Shown: positions 51,487 to 60,412 of the stretch, in pieces
How the letters are laid out: every line of letters begins with the position of its first letter
Numbering within the stretch: the stretch's first letter is position 1
NCBI GenBank assembly: GCA_945873105.1
Contig: CAMCBW010000015.1
Location: 1 to 64,000, forward strand
Source: Tangfeifania diversioriginum
GTDB taxonomy: Bacteria; Bacteroidota; Bacteroidia; Bacteroidales; Prolixibacteraceae
DNA: 64,000 nucleotides
Direction of reading: 5' to 3'
Notes under the pieces: generated by a model
The model's database searches: none
Seen by the model: the letters and a program-made list of their open reading frames with translations, nothing else
What the model was told of the DNA's origin: nothing
Made by a program: the position numbers and the translations under genes

Positions 51487-51665
51487 AAATTGGGAAATGT
51501 GAAAATTTGAAAATGGAGATTTGTACGAATGCAACATTGACTCATTTATGACAAAAAAATGGGTTATTAAACCCAAATCATGATCAATGCTTCCTCATTT
51601 CCACATTTCCACATTTTCACATTTCCCAATTTCCATATTTTCACATTTCCCAATTTCCACATTGC
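51485..51665. repeat. TTTCCACATTTCC / GGGAAATGTGAAAA inverted phrase repeats
   Basis: AAAATTGGGAAATGTGAAAA near 51486 is complementary to TTTTCACATTTCCCAATTTC, which occurs twice at about 51615-51660 together with TTCCACATTTCCACATTTTC. The same phrases occur at 36682-36718. They may form a hairpin between murU and ung; no gene is present. Confidence 0.7.
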
Positions 51666-51668
51666 AAA

Positions 51669-52331
51669 TTACCACCGAATCGGTTCAATCCCATGTTGTT
51701 GCAGATAGTCGTTGGTTCTGCTGAAATGCTTGTTTCCAAAGAATCCCCGGTAGGAGGAGAGTGGGGATGGGTGAGGGGAGGAGAGTACCAGATGCCTGTT
51801 ACGGTCAATAAACTCCCCCTTTTTCTGGGCGAAGGATCCCCACAGCAGAAAAACCAGGTGCTGGTGTTCCGCTGCTAGTATACGTATGACACGATCGGTA
51901 AACTGCTCCCACCCTTTGTTTTGGTGAGAGCCTGCCCGGCTGGCTTGGACAGTCAAGGTTGCATTGAGCAGCAGTACCCCTTGCCTGGCCCAGCGATCCA
52001 AATTTCCGCTGGAAGGAGGTGATATGCCAAGATCCTGCTGAATCTCCTTGAAAATGTTTTGCAACGAAGGTGGTTGATCCACTCCATCCGGTACTGAAAA
52101 GCACAACCCATGTGCCTGCCCCGGTCCATGGTAGGGATCCTGTCCGAGTATGACAACTTTGGTTTGGTCAAAGGGGGATTGATCAAAAGCATGGAAGATC
52201 AGCCTCCCGGGAGGGAAAATTTGCCTGGTACCATATTCCTGCCGGATGAATTTCGTCAATTCAATGAAATATGGTTGTTCAAACTCACTGGCCAATCGCT
52301 GCTTCCAGCCGGATTCAATTTTTACTTCCAT
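51669..52331 (-). CDS. ung: Uracil-DNA glycosylase
   Basis: The 220-residue protein is a family 1 UDG with the catalytic [18 protein letters not shown], the uracil-recognition segment [11 protein letters not shown] and the DNA-binding loop [12 protein letters not shown]. It removes uracil from DNA to start base excision repair. It is convergent with murU and has no operon partner. The first codons [13 protein letters not shown] are normal for the family. Confidence 0.97.
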   Translation of the reverse strand: MEVKIESGWKQRLASEFEQPYFIELTKFIRQEYGTRQIFPPGRLIFHAFDQSPFDQTKVVILGQDPYHGPGQAHGLCFSVPDGVDQPPSLQNIFKEIQQDLGISPPSSGNLDRWARQGVLLLNATLTVQASRAGSHQNKGWEQFTDRVIRILAAEHQHLVFLLWGSFAQKKGEFIDRNRHLVLSSPHPSPLSSYRGFFGNKHFSRTNDYLQQHGIEPIRW

Positions 52332-52358
52332 TCAAATAAGTTTTGTATAAAAGATAAT

Positions 52359-52425
52359 GTCGTATTTCTTTTTGCGGTCTTAGCGTGCTTTGCGCGACAA
52401 CATCTGGTAAATTGCTCAAGACTCA
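52359..52425. repeat. Dispersed intergenic repeat, copy 2 (partner at 8967)
   Basis: The stretch includes AGCGTGCTTTGCGCGA, CTGGTAA and GCTCAAGA in the same order as at 8967-9030. It lies in the 258-bp gap between ung and the ROK gene, which otherwise shows nothing recognisable. Confidence 0.6.
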
Positions 52426-52589
52426 AAAATAGATACTACGACATTTAATTGTTCTTATTGCTTAAATAGGCTTGTGTGAAGGCATAAATATAGTGATTCA
52501 ACTCAAACGACCCCTTTGCTGCTTAGTTTTTTCTTATTTTTACCATTCTGAATTCGAAGCACTCATCGCTAATACTACTTTTAACAAAC

Positions 52590-53441
52590 ATGCAAACCTT
52601 AGAAAACATTGTAGGTGTTGATCTGGGCGGTACCAGTATCCGCGCAGGTAAAATAGTGGATGGCAAAATCGTTCATCTTTCCAGGTTGCCAACCCCCTCC
52701 GGCGGAACAGTGGAAGAGGTTCTGAGTCAACTATATGCTGTAATGGATGAATGCATTGATTCTTTTACCCAATCTATAGGGGTGGGTGTTCCTTCGGTGG
52801 TGGATGTTGAAAGGGGTATTGTGTATGATGTCATGAACATTCCCTCCTGGAAAGAGGTTCCGCTAAAGGAGTTGCTTGAAAAACGTTACGGTGTTGCGGT
52901 ATTTGTTAACAACGACGCCAATTGTTTTGCTGTGGGGGAGAAATACTTTGGAAAGGCAAAATCCTATAAAAATATTGTGGGGGTAACCCTTGGTACCGGA
53001 TTGGGTTGCGGACTCATTTTCAATGGGAAATTGTACGAAGGGTCCAATTGCGGGGCAGGGGAATTTGGAAATGTTCCTTATCTTGCTCACACTGTGGAAT
53101 ACTATTGCAGTGGTCAGTTTTTCTCCGATGAAAAGAAGGTGAATGCCGTGGAGATCTATCATTTGGCTCAAAAAGGGGACAAATTGGCAATGGCACTCTT
53201 TGCCGAGTATGGTTTTCACCTGGGACAGTCACTGAAATCTATTATTTACGCCTACGATCCTGAAATTGTAATGCTGGGTGGTTCTGTCGCCCGCTCCTTT
53301 GAGTTTTTCAGGGAGGCCATGTATTTGGCCATGCAGGATTTTGCTTTCAGCAACGTATTGGCAAATATGAGGATTGAACTTTCAGAACTGGACAATTCAG
53401 CCATTTTTGGTGCTGCTGCATTGCCACTGATCAAAAAATAA
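52590..53441 (+). CDS. ROK-family sugar kinase
   Basis: The 283-residue protein has the ROK phosphate-binding motif GVDLGGTSIRAGKI, the catalytic aspartate in VNNDANCFAVGE, and GVTLGTGLGCGLIFNGKL. The usual ROK zinc motif CxCGxxGCxE is missing: after GAGEFGNVPYLA comes HTVEYYCSGQFF, with only one cysteine. Such zinc-less ROK proteins exist among Bacteroidota hexose kinases. There is no N-terminal helix-turn-helix, so it is an enzyme and not a repressor. It is followed 29 bp later by a sugar transporter and so likely phosphorylates the transported sugar. Confidence 0.88.
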   Translation: MQTLENIVGVDLGGTSIRAGKIVDGKIVHLSRLPTPSGGTVEEVLSQLYAVMDECIDSFTQSIGVGVPSVVDVERGIVYDVMNIPSWKEVPLKELLEKRYGVAVFVNNDANCFAVGEKYFGKAKSYKNIVGVTLGTGLGCGLIFNGKLYEGSNCGAGEFGNVPYLAHTVEYYCSGQFFSDEKKVNAVEIYHLAQKGDKLAMALFAEYGFHLGQSLKSIIYAYDPEIVMLGGSVARSFEFFREAMYLAMQDFAFSNVLANMRIELSELDNSAIFGAAALPLIKK

Positions 53442-53470
53442 GTAACATAAATCAACCAAATACACCTCGA

Positions 53471-54721
53471 ATGAAACGTAACTATTACATGGTCTTTCTG
53501 GTCTTTGTCGTCTTTTTCGCCATCTCCTTTTTGACAAATATTCTGGGCGCAATTCTCCCTGTTGCCAAAGACGATTTTCATGCCAGTAACACCATGGCAG
53601 CATTTCTGCCCCTCTTTTTCTTCATTGCGTATGGCGTCATGTCCATTCCCGCCGGTTTGATGACGGAGCGATTCAAAGAAAAAAAGGTCATGTTGCTGGC
53701 CTTTGTCTCAGCCTTTGCGGGGGCCCTGATTTTTGGACTTGTTCCAAAATTTGGGGTGATGCTAGGCTCCCTCTTCTTTATTGGTGCTGGTATGGCTATA
53801 CTTCAGGTAGCCATCAATCCGCTTTTACGCGTTTCAGGTGGAGAAGAACATTTTGCCTTTAATTCAGTCATGGCGCAGCTCTTCTTCGGAGGTGCATCTT
53901 TTCTGAGCCCGATGCTCTATGCTTACCTTGTAAGCGAGCTGGGTCCACAGGGTACTCCAAACAGCGCGGTGAAATTTTTAGGGACGCTCGTCCCTGCCAA
54001 CCTGACATGGGTCTCCATTTATTGGATTTTTGCCATCATAGCCTCTATCATGTTTTTGATTGTATTGTTTTCTAAATTCCCCAAAGTTGAATTAAAAGAG
54101 GATGAAAAAACAGGAAATTTGGACACCATCCTGCATCTGCTTAAAAACAAGACGGTGATCGTATTTTTCTTTGGAATATTCGCCTATGTAGGAACAGAAC
54201 AGGGGGTCGCCAACTGGATTTCAGAGTTTTTAAAAACCTACCATGGAATGCGTCCGGAAGTAGAAGGTGCACAGGCTGTACAATGGTACTGGGGACTGAT
54301 GACCATTGGTTGCCTCTTGGGACTTGGATTGCTTAAGCTTGTGGATAGTAAGCTGGTTTTGAGATTATTCGTACTGGGCGCTATGGCGTGCTTGTCAACG
54401 GCACTTTTGACCTCAGATCCCAAAACAGCATTTTATGCCTTCATTGCCATGGGATTCTGTGCTTCAGTGATGTGGTCCATTGTATTTTCAATGGGAATGA
54501 ATTCGATCGCCGAACACCATGGTTCATTCTCCGGTATCCTCTGCTCAGGGATCATGGGTGGTGCAGTTACACCATTGATAGTTGGTTCATTGGCCGATCA
54601 TTTTGGACTGAGAACCGGAATGATGTTCAACTTTGTCACGCTCTCTTTCCTGCTCTTTCTCTCCTTTTGGGCAAAGCCATTGATATCCAACCAAACCATT
54701 TTCAAAAAGAGTGAACAATAG
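53471..54721 (+). CDS. FucP/GluP-like MFS sugar transporter
   Basis: The 416-residue protein has twelve predicted helices and features of the FHS (fucose-galactose-glucose-N-acetylglucosamine) branch of MFS permeases: MTERFKEKKVMLLAFVSAF in the first loop, and the helix FIGAGMAILQVAINPLLRVS, where the family has GxxxxQVxxNPY. It should be a sugar:H+ symporter. It follows the ROK kinase gene, so uptake and phosphorylation of one hexose, perhaps GlcNAc or GalNAc, is a reasonable inference. Confidence 0.88.
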   Translation: MKRNYYMVFLVFVVFFAISFLTNILGAILPVAKDDFHASNTMAAFLPLFFFIAYGVMSIPAGLMTERFKEKKVMLLAFVSAFAGALIFGLVPKFGVMLGSLFFIGAGMAILQVAINPLLRVSGGEEHFAFNSVMAQLFFGGASFLSPMLYAYLVSELGPQGTPNSAVKFLGTLVPANLTWVSIYWIFAIIASIMFLIVLFSKFPKVELKEDEKTGNLDTILHLLKNKTVIVFFFGIFAYVGTEQGVANWISEFLKTYHGMRPEVEGAQAVQWYWGLMTIGCLLGLGLLKLVDSKLVLRLFVLGAMACLSTALLTSDPKTAFYAFIAMGFCASVMWSIVFSMGMNSIAEHHGSFSGILCSGIMGGAVTPLIVGSLADHFGLRTGMMFNFVTLSFLLFLSFWAKPLISNQTIFKKSEQ

Positions 54722-54723
54722 AA

Positions 54724-54760
54724 AAACAGAGGAGGGAGCTTTTGGCTCCCTCCTCTGTTT
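54724..54760. terminator. Bidirectional terminator between convergent genes
   Basis: AAACAGAGGAGGGAGC and GCTCCCTCCTCTGTTT form a perfect 16-bp stem with a five-base loop, 2 bp after the MFS stop and overlapping the stop of the GH109-like gene. It should stop transcription from both sides. Confidence 0.9.
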
Positions 54761-56204
54761 AAAATAGATTGTTGATCAATGATTGTTCCTCGCTGATCGG
54801 GAACTGCTTGTCCAGGGCAAAGTGCGGTCTCCTTTTAATCCACTGCCCCCTGGTGAAATCAGGGAAATCAACGGAGGCTCCGCCCCTTGCAACAGACATC
54901 TCCGACAATGCAGAAACGGCACTCCAGGCAGCCGCATCGTAAGCATCCAGTGGTACTTCAATTTTACCACGGACAGCATCAAAGAAGTGGTTCAGCATGA
55001 TGAAGTCCATGCCTCCATGTCCGGCACCCAGAGCTTGTGCACCTTTCTCCCGCCACAATTGGTGGTCATATTTTTTCAGCCAAGGCTCGGAAGGATCCCA
55101 GACATGCGGTTTGCTTTGTCCTTCCACATAGATTTGTTGGGCAGGATCCTGCCAGTTGCCACTACCTTCACCCCGCCAGATACCATTGGTGCCTTGTACC
55201 CTGAATCCAAGCGAGTAAGGACGTGGTAAGTTGGTGTCATGGGTAACCAGGATCGTTTCGCCATTGGCGCACTTGATCATCGAGGTGACGATGTCTCCTA
55301 GGTTGAACTGGATATTCCGGTAGATACTATCCTTGGCAGCATGGTCGTTGACGAAATCGTGCAATCCCCTTGATTTGGTTGCCATGGCTGATAGCGTAAG
55401 GAAACGGTTGCCTCTGTTGATATCCAGATAGGTACCGATAGGTCCCAATCCATGGGTAGGGTAGAGGTCACCATTGCGGCGGACAGAATGCAACCCCCTC
55501 CATTGTGCCTCTGAGTGAGCCTCTTTGCCAATCTTCAGGTCATTTTTCAATAAATCGAATTTGACAGAACGCAAATCGTGCTCGTAACCACACCTGGCAT
55601 GAACCAACTCTCCGAACATATTGGCGCGGACCATATTGAGAATCGCCATTACGTCCCTGCGGTAACATACATTCTCCAGGATCATCAACTGTTTGCCGGT
55701 CTCTTCATGCACATTCACGAGATCCCAGCACTCTTCAAGGGTATTGGCAGCAGATACTTCTACGCCGGTATAGGGTACGCCAGCCTTCATGGAGGCGATC
55801 GCCATCGGTACATGCCATTCCCATGGGGTGGCAATAATAACAGCATCCAGCTCTTCATTCTTCAGCATCTCCTCGTAGGCATGATCACTCCCGGTATAGA
55901 ATTTGGGTTCTTTTAAGCCGGCTTTGGAGATAATCTGTTTGGTTCGTTCGATGGATTGTGCACTGATATCACAAACCGCCTTAATTTCGATCCCACCAAC
56001 CGTTATGGAGTCATGTACATGACCCTGGCCACGACCACCGACACCAATAAAACCAACCCTGACGATGCTTTCATCCCGGGGTTCGGCTTTCTTTCCTTTC
56101 TCCTTTTTCTGGGCAAAAAGATCCTCGCTGACCATGGTCATGCCGGTAAGTCCTACTCCTGCCATACTTCCCTGTTTGATAAAGGTTCTCCGATTTGTAC
56201 TCAT
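54759..56204 (-). CDS. GH109-like NAD-dependent glycosidase, Tat-exported
   Basis: The 481-residue protein has a twin-arginine signal (MSTNRRTFIKQGSMAGVGLT) and a Gfo/Idh/MocA fold with VGFIGVGGRGQGH. Motifs match the GH109 alpha-N-acetylgalactosaminidase group: GVEVSAANTLEECWDLV in place of the EKP loop, MILENVCYRRDVMAILNMV, GYEHDLR, and LGPIGTYLDINRGNRF. GH109 enzymes hydrolyse glycosides by transient oxidation at C3 with tightly bound NAD. The substrate could be a terminal GalNAc on host or environmental glycans. The convergent ROK/MFS pair could import the released sugar. Confidence 0.85.
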   Translation of the reverse strand: MSTNRRTFIKQGSMAGVGLTGMTMVSEDLFAQKKEKGKKAEPRDESIVRVGFIGVGGRGQGHVHDSITVGGIEIKAVCDISAQSIERTKQIISKAGLKEPKFYTGSDHAYEEMLKNEELDAVIIATPWEWHVPMAIASMKAGVPYTGVEVSAANTLEECWDLVNVHEETGKQLMILENVCYRRDVMAILNMVRANMFGELVHARCGYEHDLRSVKFDLLKNDLKIGKEAHSEAQWRGLHSVRRNGDLYPTHGLGPIGTYLDINRGNRFLTLSAMATKSRGLHDFVNDHAAKDSIYRNIQFNLGDIVTSMIKCANGETILVTHDTNLPRPYSLGFRVQGTNGIWRGEGSGNWQDPAQQIYVEGQSKPHVWDPSEPWLKKYDHQLWREKGAQALGAGHGGMDFIMLNHFFDAVRGKIEVPLDAYDAAAWSAVSALSEMSVARGGASVDFPDFTRGQWIKRRPHFALDKQFPISEEQSLINNLF

Positions 56205-56432
56205 AAAGTTGTTTTGTTAGTTTTTATGTAATTATCTTGATATGAAGTTTTGTAAAATATTGAAATGTAAGATATTATTTCCAAAATAAATAAGCTCGTC
56301 CTTTTGATTTGTTTCAATCTGCATGGATAAATACCAAACACTTTAGGGCAAAATGCCGACCTCTTGACAAAATTGAGCATTTGCATTCATAAAAAGAATA
56401 ATTTTGATCAGTTTTAATTAATATTTTAAGAA

Positions 56433-58517
56433 ATGATGCAAAAAAGGTTTTTGTGCACACAAAAACCAGCTGTAACGTTCAGCAAATGGGGAAGGAAGGG
56501 TTATTCCATTTTTGCCAGCATGCACAAAGTCGTAAGGATTGCCACACTTAGCGCAGCCTACCTGACTTTTGCCATTCCCGCCAATGCAGAGCGTTTCATG
56601 CTAGTTGTTGCCTCAGACACCATCCAGCCTATGCAGGAAGTGGAGGTTGAAGAGGTCGTTGTAAGTGCACAGCGTGTACCGGTCGCATTCTCCCAGACCG
56701 CACGCATCGTACAAATTATTGGAAAGGAAGAATTGGCGAATGCGCCTGTCCATGACCTCCAGGATTTACTGAATTTTGCCGCCAATGTAGATATTCGGCA
56801 ACGTGGAAACAATGGCGTACAAGCGGATATCAGCATACGCGGCAGCTCTTTCGATCAGGTTCTAATTCTTTTAAATGGGATTCCACTCAACGATCCCCAA
56901 ACAGGTCACCACAACCTGAACCTTCCAGTCAGCTACGATGCAATCAATCGGATTGAAATTCTGGAAGGTCCCTCCGCCAGACTCTATGGCCCAAATGCTT
57001 TCAGCGGAGCCATCAACATCATCACCTCACAAGCCGCAAATACCTCAAATGCTTTCATTTCCGGCCGACTCAGCGGCGGACAATATGGCTTTTTCGAATC
57101 AGCATTAACAACTGATTTTGTGGCAGGCAATATGGTGCACAGTATTTCTGCTGATTACAAAAGTGGTCAGGGTTCACTCCCCAATCGGGATTTCAAGATT
57201 GGCAATCTATTTTACAGTGGCAACTGGTCTTATCCTACCGGGAATGTTATGTTCCAGGGTGGTTACTCCGATCGCGGATTTGGTGCCAATGAATTTTATA
57301 CTCCAGCCTATCCAAATCAATACGAACGAATTAAAACATCTTTTGCCTCAGTAAAAGCCGTTTCAAAGGGCACGCTTCATTTATCTCCCTCTTTTTACTG
57401 GCGAAGAAACCAGGATCGATTCGAACTTTTCAGGGATTTTGCAGGTGCACCTGCCTGGTACAAAATGCACAATTATCACCTGACTGATACCTATGGTGCA
57501 ACCCTTAGCGGCTGGATCAATTCAAATTTTGGAAAGTTGGCCTATGGTACTGATCTCAGAAGCGAAAATATCTGGAGTACAGTACTTGGCAAGGAAATGA
57601 ACACGCCAACCAATGTACCCGGCGAGACAGGCATTAAATTTAACCATACAGACAGCAGGTCGAATATCAGCCTTTTTGGTGAATATACCCACCATATTGG
57701 TCCCATTGATTTTTCCGGAGGGTTAATGGCAAACTGGAACTCTTCACTGGGAAGGAAATGGCAATTTTACCCAGGAGTGGACATTGGATGGAAAATAGTG
57801 ACTCCATTGAAACTCTTTGCCTCCCTTAACAAGGCACTTCGATTGCCCACCTTTACCGATCTTTATTACAAAAGTGCCACAAACATTGGAGATCCTGCTC
57901 TTTTGCCGGAAAAGGCCTTGTCACTTGAGTCTGGTCTGAAATACAACAATGCTTGGATAACTTCCCACGTTGCACTGTTTAAAAGGTGGGGAAGTGACAT
58001 GATTGACTGGGTAAGACAGCCTGAACAGACCATCTGGTACGCAAAAAACATTACCAGTCTTACTACTTCAGGGATTGAATGCTCTGCCAAACTCAATCCT
58101 TCAGAATTGTTTGAAAGGAAAATTTTGATCACATCGTTGGATATCTCCTATGGTTATCTCACACAAACCAAAGAATCTGGTGATTATATTTCCAAATACC
58201 TGCTGGACTACCTGAAACACAAGGTTGATATCCGGCTCACACATACCATTTTCAATCATTTTAGTGCGAGCTGGCTGTGCTCTTACCAGGATCGAAATGG
58301 AACCTTTACCCAATGGGAGGGGACCAAATATGGCAAAGAAATAGGCTATGAACCATTGTGGCTGATTGACGGAAGAATTAACTGGGTGAAAAACCAGTTC
58401 AACTTTTACATCGAAGCCAATAATCTTCTCAATACAACCTATGTGGATTATGGAAATGTTGAGCAACCCGGAATTTGGGCAAAAGTGGGAATGATCGTTA
58501 AATTGGCCAAACAGTGA
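56433..58517 (+). CDS. TonB-dependent outer-membrane receptor
   Basis: The 694-residue protein has an unusual long N-terminus (FSKWGRKGYSIFASMHKVVR) before the hydrophobic signal core, a leader seen on some Bacteroidota TonB receptors. A TonB-box-like VEEVVVSAQRVPV is followed by the plug domain (RQRGNNGVQADISIRGSSFD) and a 22-strand barrel with TNPTx-free BtuB-like repeats, ending WAKVGMIVKLAKQ. There is no SusD partner and no carboxypeptidase-like N-domain, so it is more likely a cofactor or metal-complex receptor than a glycan one. I see no cobalamin riboswitch in the gap upstream (56205-56432). Confidence 0.88.
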   Translation: MMQKRFLCTQKPAVTFSKWGRKGYSIFASMHKVVRIATLSAAYLTFAIPANAERFMLVVASDTIQPMQEVEVEEVVVSAQRVPVAFSQTARIVQIIGKEELANAPVHDLQDLLNFAANVDIRQRGNNGVQADISIRGSSFDQVLILLNGIPLNDPQTGHHNLNLPVSYDAINRIEILEGPSARLYGPNAFSGAINIITSQAANTSNAFISGRLSGGQYGFFESALTTDFVAGNMVHSISADYKSGQGSLPNRDFKIGNLFYSGNWSYPTGNVMFQGGYSDRGFGANEFYTPAYPNQYERIKTSFASVKAVSKGTLHLSPSFYWRRNQDRFELFRDFAGAPAWYKMHNYHLTDTYGATLSGWINSNFGKLAYGTDLRSENIWSTVLGKEMNTPTNVPGETGIKFNHTDSRSNISLFGEYTHHIGPIDFSGGLMANWNSSLGRKWQFYPGVDIGWKIVTPLKLFASLNKALRLPTFTDLYYKSATNIGDPALLPEKALSLESGLKYNNAWITSHVALFKRWGSDMIDWVRQPEQTIWYAKNITSLTTSGIECSAKLNPSELFERKILITSLDISYGYLTQTKESGDYISKYLLDYLKHKVDIRLTHTIFNHFSASWLCSYQDRNGTFTQWEGTKYGKEIGYEPLWLIDGRINWVKNQFNFYIEANNLLNTTYVDYGNVEQPGIWAKVGMIVKLAKQ

Positions 58518-58631
58518 AGCTAACAATTTAACTTTCTTTAAATTACGTTGAATCGGTTTAACTAATTTTTACCGCATCTTTGCAAGTAAGCATTGAGCAT
58601 TTTTTTCATAGTTTTTGGTTAACTAAAAATG

Positions 58632-58668
58632 AAGCCGTCTTGATACCCCTGTCAAGACGGCTTTTATT
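58632..58668 (+). terminator. Strong terminator downstream of the TonB receptor
   Basis: AAGCCGTCTTGA and TCAAGACGGCTT pair perfectly over 12 bp around TACCCCTG and are followed by TTATTTG. It lies 115 bp after the receptor stop. A weak -7-like box (CATCTTTG, near 58574) leaves open a separate small RNA of about 80 nt ending here. Confidence 0.8.
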
Positions 58669-58746
58669 TGGTGGATTTTTTGTTTGGTAGAATTACAGTT
58701 GCGTTACTTCAAATTAAAAATTCACACAAAGTTCAAAATTTTAACA

Positions 58747-59268
58747 TTACAACTTGCTGTCAATCAGTTTAACCAATTCGTTGAAGTGTGCTTCCTCAAA
58801 TCCTTCGGACAGATAAATAATCTTACCCTCTTCATCCATTAGAAAACTTCTTGGGATGGTTTGCTTTGCAAACTTGCCATATACACCCCTCTTGGGATCA
58901 GGATAAAAAGGAAATGTGAATTTATTGTCAGCTTTAAAATTGTCAACCTCTTTCCACGTATGTTCCCGACCAAATGTTAACATTAAAAATTTGGGATTGG
59001 AATGATGCTTGTTCCAGATCTCTGCTTCTATCTTGGGCAATTCGGTGCGGCAAGGACCGCACCACGTGGCAAAGAAATTGAGGAGTACAACTTTCCCTTT
59101 TAAATCGCTGGAAGAGCCACTCTTTCCTTTGGAAATCTCGTAGGTAAAGCCGGGCATTTGCATTCCCATGGAAACAAGGGTAGTAGTAACATTGGGAGTA
59201 CTTTGCGCCCAGGAAATTCCCAATGAGAAAATTGAGAAAACCACACTCAAAACTATTTTTTTGTTCAT
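58747..59268 (-). CDS. TlpA-like thioredoxin-fold protein, exported
   Basis: The 173-residue protein has a signal peptide (MNKKIVLSVVFSIFSLGISW, cut after AQ) and a thioredoxin domain with the CxxC motif in FFATWCGPCRTELPKIEAEI. The cis-proline region is KQTIPRSFLMDEEGKI. Such periplasmic thiol-disulfide proteins keep cysteines reduced for cytochrome assembly or repair. Its partner is not visible in the window; it lies 49 bp downstream of purC on the same strand. Confidence 0.93.
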   Translation of the reverse strand: MNKKIVLSVVFSIFSLGISWAQSTPNVTTTLVSMGMQMPGFTYEISKGKSGSSSDLKGKVVLLNFFATWCGPCRTELPKIEAEIWNKHHSNPKFLMLTFGREHTWKEVDNFKADNKFTFPFYPDPKRGVYGKFAKQTIPRSFLMDEEGKIIYLSEGFEEAHFNELVKLIDSKL

Positions 59269-59317
59269 ATTGCTGGTTCAATGGTAAAAAATGGAATGTC
59301 AACCGGTCAAAAAGTAA

Positions 59318-60265
59318 TTATGATTTGCTTAGAAATGTTGAAATATTCTTATAGATTCTTTCATTTACATCTTCCAGCCCTGCTTTTACGAAACTGTCTC
59401 CGGTAATATGCTCGAAAAGCTCGATGTACCGCTCAGATATCTGATCAACAAATTCATCACTCATAAAGGGAACCTGCTGACCCTCCTTGCCCTGAAAGTT
59501 GTTTTCAATGAGCCACTGACGTACAAACTCTTTGGACAGTTGTTTTTGATTTTCCCCTCTGGCAAGACGCTCTTCATAACCTTCAGCATAAAAGTACCTG
59601 GATGAGTCAGGGGTATGGATTTCATCGATCAGGTAGATGACGCCATCTTTCTTGCCAAATTCGTATTTGGTATCCACCAGGATCAAGCCCATTTTTGCTG
59701 CTATTTCAGTTCCTCTCTGGAAAATAGCCCTGGTAAAATGCTCAAGTTTGGCATACTCCTCTGCAGAAACCAGACCCTCGCTGATGATCTCCTCCCTTGA
59801 AATATCTTCATCATGGCCCTCCATTGCTTTGGTGGTTGGCGTAATGATTGGCTCCGGAAATCTTTCATTTTCCTTCATGCCATCAGGCATTTGGATACCG
59901 CACAAGGTGCGCTTGCCGGAATTGTACTCCCGCCAGGCATGGCCGGTCAAATAACCACGAATCACCATTTCTACCTTATAGGGATCACACAAATGCCCAA
60001 CCGTAACCATTGGATCCGGTGTGGCAATTTTCCAGTTTGGAACAATGTCTGCAGTGGCATCCAGAAATTTTGAGGCAATCTGGTTCAGTACTTGCCCTTT
60101 ATAAGGAATTCCCTTGGGCAAAACAACATCAAATGCAGATATTCTGTCTGAAACCACCATGACCAGGTATTCATTGTTGATGTTGTAAACATCACGAACT
60201 TTCCCAATGTAGGTACTTTTTAAACCGGGGAAAGTGAAATTTGTGGCAACTATTGCTTTGTTCAT
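59318..60265 (-). CDS. purC: Phosphoribosylaminoimidazole-succinocarboxamide synthase (SAICAR synthase)
   Basis: The track starts at a TTG (60274); the ATG three codons later at 60265 ([10 protein letters not shown]) is preferred. The 315-residue protein has the PurC features [59 protein letters not shown] and [13 protein letters not shown]. It catalyses the ATP-dependent addition of aspartate to CAIR in purine synthesis. It has the longer eukaryote-like or plant-like form of the enzyme common in Bacteroidota. Confidence 0.97.
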   Translation of the reverse strand: MNKAIVATNFTFPGLKSTYIGKVRDVYNINNEYLVMVVSDRISAFDVVLPKGIPYKGQVLNQIASKFLDATADIVPNWKIATPDPMVTVGHLCDPYKVEMVIRGYLTGHAWREYNSGKRTLCGIQMPDGMKENERFPEPIITPTTKAMEGHDEDISREEIISEGLVSAEEYAKLEHFTRAIFQRGTEIAAKMGLILVDTKYEFGKKDGVIYLIDEIHTPDSSRYFYAEGYEERLARGENQKQLSKEFVRQWLIENNFQGKEGQQVPFMSDEFVDQISERYIELFEHITGDSFVKAGLEDVNERIYKNISTFLSKS

Positions 60266-60412
60266 CGGATTCAAATTAATTGAAGGTTTATTTTATTTTA
60301 TTTATTTTATTATTAGGTACTTGTACCCACCTTAAATTTCGATTAAGAAATGATTTGTTATTCAAAACCCACACCCCTTTTTCTCCTTTACCATTCTCCG
60401 TTTCCCCGTTTC

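Noticed and set aside
56205-56432. Cobalamin riboswitch before the TonB-dependent receptor
   Set aside because: No B12-box-like sequence could be found in the AT-rich gap.
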